Position numbers and translations under genes: made by a program. Below, piece after piece: positions 1-5,952 of a stretch of DNA of 18,396 nt. The notes beneath the pieces were generated by a model. The model did not search any database. It was not told the origin of the DNA and saw only the letters and a list, made by a program, of their open reading frames with translations. The stretch's first letter is position 1. Every line of letters begins with the position of its first letter. Source of the DNA: JBOFOR01 sp051654865. GTDB taxonomy: Bacteria > Bacillota > Clostridia > Peptostreptococcales > Peptostreptococcaceae. The stretch lies in NCBI GenBank assembly GCA_051654865.1, contig JBOFYV010000058.1:1-18396 (forward strand), written 5' to 3'.

Positions 1-2
1 AA

Positions 3-254
3 AAAGCTAAGAAATTATTAAAGTTAAAAGTAGATATAAATGGTGAGGAAAGACAGGTAGTTTCAGGAATAGCTCAATACTATAAGCCTGAAGATTTAGT
101 AGGTAAATATGTAGTTTTAGTAGCAAACTTAAAGCCAGTAACTTTAAGAGGTGAATTATCACAAGGTATGATATTAGCAGCAGCTACTGATGACGATAGC
201 TTATTAACATTGGTAAATCCTGGTGACTTACCAACAGGAAGCCAAGTAAGATAA
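3..254 (+). CDS. metG: Methionyl-tRNA synthetase (type 1), 3' end: C-terminal tRNA-binding domain
   Basis: This is the last 83 codons of a gene that begins before the window; the frame is open from position 3 to the TAA at 252-254. The translation carries the Trbp111/EMAP-like OB-fold found at the C-terminus of bacterial MetRS: the stretch GIAQYYKPEDLVGK, then VVLVANLKP, LRGELSQGMILAA and a final NPGDLPTGSQVR are typical of that domain, which dimerises the enzyme and helps hold tRNA. The same domain also occurs as a free tRNA-binding protein, but its position directly upstream of tatD/rnmV/rsmA, as in Bacillus subtilis metS, favours metG. The catalytic part cannot be seen here. Confidence 0.85.
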   Translation, partial: KAKKLLKLKVDINGEERQVVSGIAQYYKPEDLVGKYVVLVANLKPVTLRGELSQGMILAAATDDDSLLTLVNPGDLPTGSQVR

Positions 255-265
255 TAATTAAAACA

Positions 266-301
266 AAGAAAGAAATTCAGGTTAGTCTGGGTTTCTTTCT
301 T
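266..301 (+). terminator. Hairpin terminator or attenuator between the two MetRS genes
   Basis: The arms AAGAAAGAAATTCAG (266-280) and CTGGGTTTCTTTCTT (287-301) pair over 15 bp with two G-U pairs around the loop GTTAGT. The 3' arm is itself pyrimidine-rich, but no clean U-run follows it. It begins 11 bases after the metG stop and ends 30 bases before the next start, and I see no good promoter in between, so it may be leaky and set the amount of read-through into the second synthetase gene. Confidence 0.6.
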
Positions 302-331
302 GTGTATTAAAAGGAAAAAGGGGGTTGTTTT

Positions 332-1960
332 ATGAATATTATTATTGGAAACGCGTGGCCATATGCAAATGGTTCATTACATTTAGGAAGAATAGCAGTA
401 TTATTACCAGGGGATATATTAGCTAGATACCATAGACTTATGGGAGATGAAGTAGTTTTTCTTTCGGGGACAGATTGTCATGGTACTCCTGTAACTATGA
501 AGGCAAAAGAAGAAGGATTAACACCTTTAGAAGTGTCAAATAAATATCATAAAGAATTTAAAGATGGTTTTAATAAATTAGGATTTTCATTTGATATTTT
601 TGAAAAAACTCATTCAGAATACCACGAAGAAAAGGTTAAAGAATTTATACTAGATTTATATAAAAAAGGATATATATATGAAAAAACTATTGAACAAACT
701 TATTGTGAAAAATGTAATGAGTTTTTATTAGATAGATATATAGAGGGGAAATGTCCTTATTGTGGTGGGTATGCTACAGGAGATCAATGTGAAGAATGCT
801 CAGAAATAATTGAAACAGATGAATTAATAGATAAAAGATGCAAGGCTTGTAAAAGTGAACCTATTGTAAAAGAAACTAAGCATTTATTTTTTGCACTATC
901 TAACTTTGAAAATGATGTAAGAAGACTAGTAATTAGGCAACAAGGTTGGAGAGAAAATGCACAAAAAATTGTTAATAGATATCTAAAAGAAGGATTAAGA
1001 GATAGAGCTGTAACAAGAGATTTTAATTGGGGAGTAGATGTACCCCTAGAAGGTTTTGAAGATAAGAAAATATTCGTTTGGATTGAAGCTGTTATGGGAT
1101 ATTTAACAGCAAGTATGAAGTGTCTTGAAGCTAGGGATGAGGATTGGAAAGAGTACTGGCAAGGCGAAGATTCAAGGGTTTACTTTGTTCATGGAAAAGA
1201 TAATATTCCATTCCATACAGTAATATTCCCAGCAATATTAGCAGGACTTGAAATTAAGAATCCAAACCTAAGAATTATATCAAGTGAATACTTAAAATTA
1301 GAGGGGAAAAATTTCTCTTCAGCTAAAAACTGGGCAATATGGGGAGAATATATAGTTGACAATTATAGTGTAGATTTGCTTAGATATTATTTATCAGCAA
1401 ACTCTCCGGAAGTAAGAGATACAGATTTTACATGGAGAGATTTTATAAACACAAATAACACAGATCTTGTAGGTGTTTTTGGGAACTTTGTAAATAGGAC
1501 TCTTTTATTTTCTAAGAAGAATTTTAACTCTAGAATTCCAAATGGAAAGATATCTAAAAAGTTAAAAGATGATATATTAAATTTATATTTTGAAGTAGGA
1601 GATAAAATAGAGGAAGGGCATTTTAATAGTGCACTTGGAGATATTATGAAGTTTATAAAAAATGCAAATAAGATGTTTGATGATAATAAGCCTTGGGTAA
1701 CAATAGAAAATGATAAGAGAAAATGTGAAGATACTATTTATTCATGTATTCAAATAATCGCAAATTTATCTAATTTACTAGATCCATTTATGCCGTTTTC
1801 TTGTGAGAAGATAAGAGAGTTTTTAGATTTAGATGAGCCTATTTGGAGTTATATAGAAAAATCAGATAGTAGAATAAAGGATGTTGAAATACTATTTGAT
1901 AGAATAGATAAAAAGAAAGCAATTGATGAAGTAAAGAAGCTGAAAGAAGAAAGATTTTAA
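332..1960 (+). CDS. metG: Second methionyl-tRNA synthetase (type 2, without C-terminal domain)
   Basis: This class I aminoacyl-tRNA synthetase would charge tRNA-Met with methionine in the cytoplasm. It is complete at 542 residues and ends after the helical anticodon-binding domain, without the Trbp111-like extension of the upstream copy. The HIGH motif is HLGR (residues 17-20, after NAWPYANGSL). Four CxxC pairs (C125/C128, C141/C144, C153/C156, C170/C173) form a two-knuckle zinc insert. The region FVWIEAVMGYL and the run LLRYYLSANSPEVRDTDF are typical of MetRS. The KMSKS loop is unusual: residues 326-332 read KNFSSAK, where relatives usually carry a lysine and Ser/Thr at the key places. The ATG at 332 is preceded by AAGGGGG (318-324) at 7-base spacing. 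Second, archaeal/eukaryote-like MetRS copies (MetRS2) are known in some Gram-positives, where they can give resistance to MetRS inhibitors. It could be an active resistance enzyme or one with altered activity. Confidence 0.9.
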   Translation: MNIIIGNAWPYANGSLHLGRIAVLLPGDILARYHRLMGDEVVFLSGTDCHGTPVTMKAKEEGLTPLEVSNKYHKEFKDGFNKLGFSFDIFEKTHSEYHEEKVKEFILDLYKKGYIYEKTIEQTYCEKCNEFLLDRYIEGKCPYCGGYATGDQCEECSEIIETDELIDKRCKACKSEPIVKETKHLFFALSNFENDVRRLVIRQQGWRENAQKIVNRYLKEGLRDRAVTRDFNWGVDVPLEGFEDKKIFVWIEAVMGYLTASMKCLEARDEDWKEYWQGEDSRVYFVHGKDNIPFHTVIFPAILAGLEIKNPNLRIISSEYLKLEGKNFSSAKNWAIWGEYIVDNYSVDLLRYYLSANSPEVRDTDFTWRDFINTNNTDLVGVFGNFVNRTLLFSKKNFNSRIPNGKISKKLKDDILNLYFEVGDKIEEGHFNSALGDIMKFIKNANKMFDDNKPWVTIENDKRKCEDTIYSCIQIIANLSNLLDPFMPFSCEKIREFLDLDEPIWSYIEKSDSRIKDVEILFDRIDKKKAIDEVKKLKEERF

Positions 1961-1972
1961 ATAAAACAAAAA

Positions 1973-2054
1973 CCCTAGAGTGATAATCATTTGGGGGACG
2001 ATTAAGCTTCTCTAGGGACCATTATTAAGATGGTTTTAGGGGTAAATAATAATG
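1973..2054 (+). other. Folded intergenic element of unknown type
   Basis: Directly after the second synthetase, CCCTAGAG (1973-1980) pairs with CTCTAGGG (2010-2017). Inside this, TAATC (1984-1988) pairs with GATTA (2000-2004), leaving an asymmetric internal loop (TGA against AGCTT) and an 11-base apical loop containing GGGGG. A second weaker hairpin follows, either ACCAT/ATGGT (2018-2022 with 2029-2033) or CATTATT/AATAATG (2020-2026 with 2048-2054). These two are mutually exclusive, as in a switching RNA. No U-run follows, so a plain terminator is a poor fit. I could not match it to a named riboswitch. It may still simply be the transcript end of the synthetase gene. Confidence 0.4.
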
Positions 2055-2201
2055 CTTTAACTACTTTACAAATATAAATATATATTATAACTATGTCAGT
2101 TGTGTGACAAAAAAATGAAGAAAATATTAAGCTAACCTTAATTTATATATTTATTTATATTTTAGTTTTAATAAGTAGAAAAGTAGTGTAGGAGGTTGAA
2201 A

Positions 2202-2987
2202 ATGAAAAGTAAGTATAAGATTTTTGATACCCATGCTCATTATGATGATGAAGCATTTAATGAGGATAGGGAAAGTGTTTTTGAACAGTTACAACAAAAT
2301 GGAGTAATTGGACTTTTAAATTGTGCATCAGACTATAAGAGTATAGAAAAAACTAATGATTTAACTAAAAACAATAGCTTTATATATGGGGCATTAGGAA
2401 TACATCCAGGTAATGCTGATGAGTATAATGAGAATGTTAAAAATGAAATAATTGAATATATAAATAGTAATAATAAGATATTAGCTATTGGAGAAATAGG
2501 ATTAGATTATTATTGGGATGAAAATCCTGAAAGAGAAATTCAAAAAGCTGTTTTTAGAGATCAAATGGAACTAGCAAAAAAGTTAAACCTACCTGTTGTC
2601 ATCCATGATAGAGATGCACATCAAGATACCTTAGAAATAATGAAGGAATTTCCAGAAGTAAATGGAGTAGTTCATTGTTTTTCAGGAAGTGTAGAATTTG
2701 CTAGAGAATGTGTAAAGCTAGGATACTACATAGGGATTACAGGAGTTATTACTTTTAAAAACTCTAAAAAGTTAGTAGAAGTAGTAAGGGATATTCCATT
2801 AAGTAAATTATTTGTAGAAACGGATTGTCCTTTTATGGCGCCTGAGCCAAACAGAGGAAAAAGGAACAAATCAGACTATATAGAATATATAATAGAAAAA
2901 ATTGCTCAAATAAAGGAAATTGACCCTATAGAAGTTAATACGGCTGTAAATAAGAATTTTGAAGACTTGATTGGAATTGGAATATAA
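2202..2987 (+). CDS. tatD: TatD-family metal-dependent deoxyribonuclease
   Basis: TatD (YabD in Bacillus) is a TIM-barrel metal-dependent hydrolase with 3'-5' DNase or RNase activity linked to repair and nucleic acid clearance. The 261-residue product is full length. Metal ligands are in place: D9-T-H11-A-H13 near the N-terminus, GIHP (67-70), the glutamate of GEIGLDYYW (E98), H135 in VVIHDRD, H159 in VHCFSGS, and D208 in ETDCPFMAPEP. I chose ATG 2202 because AGGAGG lies at 2190-2195 with 6-base spacing; a TTG at 2196 abuts the Shine-Dalgarno and cannot be the start. Its place between metG and the yabE-like gene is the standard Firmicute order. No clear promoter was found in the 241-base gap upstream, although a TGTCA/TGACA palindrome lies there. 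Confidence 0.93.
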   Translation: MKSKYKIFDTHAHYDDEAFNEDRESVFEQLQQNGVIGLLNCASDYKSIEKTNDLTKNNSFIYGALGIHPGNADEYNENVKNEIIEYINSNNKILAIGEIGLDYYWDENPEREIQKAVFRDQMELAKKLNLPVVIHDRDAHQDTLEIMKEFPEVNGVVHCFSGSVEFARECVKLGYYIGITGVITFKNSKKLVEVVRDIPLSKLFVETDCPFMAPEPNRGKRNKSDYIEYIIEKIAQIKEIDPIEVNTAVNKNFEDLIGIGI

Positions 2988-3002
2988 AGTAAAATATTAA
3001 GT

Positions 3003-3046
3003 ATCAGTTTAATGAATTTTCAAACAATTCATGTGTGCATACTGAT
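3003..3046 (+). terminator. Hairpin downstream of tatD (possible weak terminator)
   Basis: ATCAGT (3003-3008) pairs with ACTGAT (3041-3046), and ATGAATT (3012-3018) with AATTCAT (3026-3032) around the loop TTCAAAC. The tail TTATTCTAT is only moderately U-rich. It starts 16 bases after the tatD stop, so a weak terminator is the simplest reading. Confidence 0.4.
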
Positions 3047-3133
3047 TTATTCTATCATATGAGAACAGATTCTACTTATAACTAATAACACAACTGCTTA
3101 ACAAATCGCTATTATTTATTTTTTTATTAATTT

Positions 3134-3148
3134 ATGTACAGGGTACAT
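3134..3148. promoter_or_regulatory. Short palindrome upstream of the yabE-like promoter, possible operator
   Basis: ATGTAC-AGG-GTACAT is a perfect 6+6 inverted repeat followed by TTTT. It lies 38 bases upstream of the -35 box of the following gene. The stem is too short for a confident terminator. An activator or repressor site is possible but unproved. Confidence 0.3.
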
Positions 3149-3186
3149 TTTTATAAGGCAGTTAAATTATGCAAGAGGTGTTAAAT

Positions 3187-3215
3187 TTGACAAAGCGAAT
3201 TATTTCAAATATAAT
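3187..3215 (+). promoter_or_regulatory. Consensus sigma-A promoter of the yabE-like gene
   Basis: TTGACA (3187-3192) and TATAAT (3210-3215) are both perfect consensus hexamers at the optimal 17-base spacing. Transcription would start near 3222, giving a leader of about 28 bases containing the AAAGGAGG site at 3234-3241. Confidence 0.85.
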
Positions 3216-3249
3216 GCAAAAGACGCTCTTGCCAAAGGAGGTAAAGTAG

Positions 3250-4296
3250 ATGATAGAAAAATGTAGAGGATACTTAAAAAGTTTTTCTAACAGTCCAAAG
3301 GCAAAAATAGTTGTAGGAATAGCAGTCGCAGGGATCCTAGTTGGAACACTTGCAAGTTTCAGAAAGACAGTTGTAGTAAGCATAGATGGCAAAAAAGAAA
3401 CCTTTGTAACATATAAGGGGACTGTTAAGGACGTATTAGAAAACAAGGGAGTTGAAGTTGCTCCTAAAGATAAGGTACAACCAGATCTAGAAACGAGAAT
3501 ATCTGAAAAGGATGTTATATCAGTTAAAAAGGCAGTACCAGTAGAATTAGCTGTAGGTGAGAAAAAAATTGTAATAGACACAGCTGAAGATACTATTGGT
3601 GATATGCTTGAAGTAGAAGAGAAAGAACTAAAGAGTCAAGGTATAGAGTTTAAAGAAGATATAGATGAAATAACACCTTCAGTAGATACAACTATTTCAA
3701 AGGATTTAAAAATCAAATTAGTTAAAGTTGATGTTAAAAATGAAGTTGTTAAGGAAACTATCAATTTTGATACTGTAGAAGAAACTGATTCAGAGCTTGA
3801 TGTAAGTATTGAGGAAGTAAGACAAGATGGTGTACCAGGAGAACAAGAAATAACTTATGAGGTTGTTTTTAAAGATGGTGCCGAAGTATCAAGAAAGAAA
3901 AAAGGTGTGAAAGTATTATCTAATCCAATCAACAAGGTAATTGCAAAAGGGACAAGACAAACACTTGCTAGTAGAGATGGACAAATATTAGACTATAAGA
4001 AACTAATATATTGTGAGTCTACAGCGTATTACGGTGATGGAATAACAGCAACAGGTACTGTACCTGTAAGAAATCCAGGTGGGATTAGCACTATAGCTGT
4101 AGATCCAAGAGTAATACCGTTAGGTTCTTTAGTATATGTTGAAGGATATGGAAAAGCAATAGCAGCAGATACTGGTGGAGCTATAAAAGGTAACATAGTT
4201 GATGTTTTTGTTAATTCACATGAAGAAGCTTACAATGACTGGGGTAGAAAATATGATGTTCCAGTATATATTTTAGCTTATCCAGGAGAATGGTAA
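3250..4296 (+). CDS. YabE-like cell-wall protein with DUF348, G5 and 3D domains
   Basis: This 348-residue exported protein probably acts on or binds peptidoglycan at the cell surface. A basic N-terminus is followed by one hydrophobic segment (about 18-36) acting as signal anchor. Then come two DUF348 repeats (about 40-80 and 97-150), a G5 domain (about 158-234, with GVPGEQEITYEV) and a C-terminal 3D domain (about 255-345). The 3D domain has its three aspartates at D285 (VDPRVIPLG), D307 (ADTGG) and D318 (VDVF); it is a double-psi barrel like that of lytic transglycosylase MltA and the Rpf-like Sps proteins. No LysM or catalytic glycosidase domain is present. The ATG at 3250 has AAAGGAGG at 8-base spacing, and the gene has its own perfect promoter and terminator, so it is a single-gene unit. 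It holds the yabE position of Bacillus, though homology to yabE is by domain only. Confidence 0.88.
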   Translation: MIEKCRGYLKSFSNSPKAKIVVGIAVAGILVGTLASFRKTVVVSIDGKKETFVTYKGTVKDVLENKGVEVAPKDKVQPDLETRISEKDVISVKKAVPVELAVGEKKIVIDTAEDTIGDMLEVEEKELKSQGIEFKEDIDEITPSVDTTISKDLKIKLVKVDVKNEVVKETINFDTVEETDSELDVSIEEVRQDGVPGEQEITYEVVFKDGAEVSRKKKGVKVLSNPINKVIAKGTRQTLASRDGQILDYKKLIYCESTAYYGDGITATGTVPVRNPGGISTIAVDPRVIPLGSLVYVEGYGKAIAADTGGAIKGNIVDVFVNSHEEAYNDWGRKYDVPVYILAYPGEW

Positions 4297-4297
4297 T

Positions 4298-4330
4298 AAA
4301 AAAAGATGCTCAAAAGAGCATCTTTTTTTA
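4298..4330 (+). terminator. Rho-independent terminator of the yabE-like gene
   Basis: GATGCTC (4305-4311) and GAGCATC (4316-4322) form a perfect 7-bp stem around AAAA, flanked by an A-run and followed by seven T residues (4323-4329). The pairing can extend through the A/T flanks. Confidence 0.93.
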
Positions 4331-4338
4331 TTGATTGT

Positions 4339-4367
4339 TTGACATAAACTATATATAGATATAAATT
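4339..4367 (+). promoter_or_regulatory. Likely sigma-A promoter of rnmV-rsmA
   Basis: A perfect -35 hexamer TTGACA (4339-4344) follows the terminator of the preceding gene. The -10 region is A/T-rich with two choices: TATAAA (4360-4365, spacing 15) or TAAATT (4362-4367, spacing 17). The -35 is convincing; the exact -10 is not. Confidence 0.55.
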
Positions 4368-4422
4368 ATAAAGTAGGAATAAAGAATATGAACGAGGAAC
4401 ATAAAGAAAGGATGTTAGTGCT

Positions 4423-4971
4423 TTGATAAAAGAAGTTATAGTAGTAGAAGGAAGAGATGATATAACTGCTGTTAAACAAGCTGTAGAGGCAGAAGTAATA
4501 GCTGTAGGTGGCTTTGGTATAAATGCAAGGGTAATAGATAGAATAAAGGAAGCTCAAAAAAGAAAAGGTGTTATCGTATTAACAGATCCTGATTTTGCAG
4601 GAGAAAAGATAAGAAGCATAATTGCTAAGAGAGTTAAGGGAATAAAGCATGCATATATTGCACAAGAAGATGGAATTAAAGGTGATGACATTGGTGTAGA
4701 AAATGCAAAGCCAGAAGTAATTATAGAGGCTTTAGAAAGAGCTAAGATATCAGAAGAAGTTATAGAAGAAATATATGAAGCTCAAGATATGTTTTATTTT
4801 AAGTTAACAGGGGATTCTAATTCTAAAAAGAGAAGAATGATGTTAGGAAAAGAATTAGGAATTGGTTATGGAAATGCAAATCAAATGTTAACTAGATTAA
4901 ATAAGTACTCAATATCAAAAGAAGAATTTATAGAAGCAATACAAAAAATTGAAAAGGAAATGGTAAAGTAA
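4423..4971 (+). CDS. rnmV: Ribonuclease M5 (5S rRNA maturase)
   Basis: RNase M5 makes the paired cuts that convert precursor to mature 5S rRNA in low-GC Gram-positives. The 182-residue product has the Toprim fold: the catalytic glutamate is in VVEGRDD (E9-G10, D12-D13) and the metal-binding DPD is D55-P56-D57 in LTDPDFAGEKIR. The C-terminal half (KKRRMMLGKELGIGYGNANQML) is the usual RNA-binding part. The start is a TTG at 4423 with AAAGGAT upstream (4407-4413); there is no in-frame ATG that preserves the Toprim motif, and family members begin just before this valine-rich strand. The stop is one base before the ATG of rsmA, so the two are cotranscribed and probably translationally coupled. A 12-codon frame (4388-4426) ends overlapping the TTG start. 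Confidence 0.95.
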   Translation: MIKEVIVVEGRDDITAVKQAVEAEVIAVGGFGINARVIDRIKEAQKRKGVIVLTDPDFAGEKIRSIIAKRVKGIKHAYIAQEDGIKGDDIGVENAKPEVIIEALERAKISEEVIEEIYEAQDMFYFKLTGDSNSKKRRMMLGKELGIGYGNANQMLTRLNKYSISKEEFIEAIQKIEKEMVK

Positions 4972-4972
4972 T

Positions 4973-5821
4973 ATGGATATCCAAGACGTAAAAACAGCCG
5001 AGTTAGTAAAAAAGTATAACTTTAAATTTTCTAAAAGCTTAGGTCAAAACTTTTTAGTAGATGATTCAGTACCAAGAGATATAGTAAGTGGTGCAGAAGT
5101 AGATGAAAATGATTTAGTAATAGAAATAGGACCAGGAGTTGGTACTTTAACAGTTCAATTATTAAAAAAAGCTAAAAAGGTAGTTGCAATAGAATTAGAT
5201 AATGATTTAATTCCAATTTTACAACAAGAGTTAGGTGAAAATCCTAATTTTACATTAATACATAATGATGCTTTAAAAGTAAACTTTAATGAGGTAATAG
5301 GAGAAGAGCAAAGCGTAAAATTAGTAGCTAATCTACCGTATTATGTTACAACACCAATAATAGTTAAGCTTTTAAAAGAAAATTATAAGTTTAAATCTTT
5401 AACTATAATGATACAAAAAGAAGTTGCTGAAAGAATGAATGCAGAGCCTGGAAATAAAGATTATGGTGCACTTTCATTGTTAGTTCAATATTATTGTAAT
5501 ACTAGCATTGTAAGAAGAGTTCCACCACAATGCTTTATACCAAGACCAAAGGTAGATTCTATAGTTATTAGATTAGATAGACTTGAAGAACCAAAGGTAA
5601 AGGTTAAAAATGAGAAGTTATTCTTTGACATAATAAGAAACTCATTTAATATGAGAAGAAAGACTCTTTGGAATGGAGTTAAAAACATAGGTTTAGATAA
5701 AGAAAGCCTAGAACTTGCATTTGAAGAAGCAAATGTAGATCCAAAGAGAAGAGGAGAAACTTTAAGTATACAAGAATTTGCTCTTTTATCAGATAAAATA
5801 AGTGATAAAATGCAAAACTAA
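4973..5821 (+). CDS. rsmA: 16S rRNA (adenine-N6,N6)-dimethyltransferase
   Basis: RsmA (KsgA) dimethylates the two adjacent adenines in the 3' terminal helix of 16S rRNA (A1518 and A1519 in E. coli numbering) during late assembly of the small subunit; its loss classically gives kasugamycin resistance. The 282-residue protein is full length. It has the entry motif KSLGQNFLVD, the SAM-binding loop IGPGVGTLT (G53-P54-G55-V56-G57), the acidic strand end VVAIELDNDL, and the catalytic NLPYY (N120-Y124). The C-terminal helical domain with FNMRRKTLWN follows the Rossmann domain. The ATG lies one base after the rnmV stop with only a weak, distant AAAAGGAAA site, which fits translational coupling. A strong terminator ends the pair. 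ErmB-type resistance methylases share the fold but not this context. Confidence 0.96.
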   Translation: MDIQDVKTAELVKKYNFKFSKSLGQNFLVDDSVPRDIVSGAEVDENDLVIEIGPGVGTLTVQLLKKAKKVVAIELDNDLIPILQQELGENPNFTLIHNDALKVNFNEVIGEEQSVKLVANLPYYVTTPIIVKLLKENYKFKSLTIMIQKEVAERMNAEPGNKDYGALSLLVQYYCNTSIVRRVPPQCFIPRPKVDSIVIRLDRLEEPKVKVKNEKLFFDIIRNSFNMRRKTLWNGVKNIGLDKESLELAFEEANVDPKRRGETLSIQEFALLSDKISDKMQN

Positions 5822-5836
5822 GACATATATATAATA

Positions 5837-5888
5837 GAACCTATAATGTTACTTTAGATATAGAGTAATATTATAGGTTCATTTTTTT
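5837..5888 (+). terminator. Rho-independent terminator of rnmV-rsmA
   Basis: GAACCTATAAT (5837-5847) pairs with ATTATAGGTTC (5870-5880), and the stem continues through a G-U pair and TTACT/AGTAA to about 17 bp with a 10-base loop. A run of seven T residues follows (5882-5888). Confidence 0.93.
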
Positions 5889-5952
5889 AACATATTTGCA
5901 TATATATAACATATACTATATTGAATTAATATAAAATGGAGGTTCTAGAGGT

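Noticed and set aside
1973..2060. T-box leader or known riboswitch downstream of the second MetRS
   Set aside because: No T-box TGGNACC antiterminator sequence or terminator U-run is present, and no named aptamer core could be matched, so it was kept only as an unassigned element.
3187..3249. A 20-codon frame beginning TTG and ending TAG immediately before the yabE-like ATG, in frame with it
   Set aside because: Its first bases are the -35 hexamer and it contains the -10 hexamer of a perfect promoter, so most of it would not be transcribed from that promoter. The apparent frame is coincidence.
3162..3581. Long reading frame on the - strand opposite the yabE-like gene
   Set aside because: It lies over the consensus promoter and the well-supported + strand gene, has no recognisable domain and mirrors codon bias of the real gene. 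The same holds for - strand frames at 5491-5688, 6369-6614, 7744-7968, 8560-8937 and 16834-17064.
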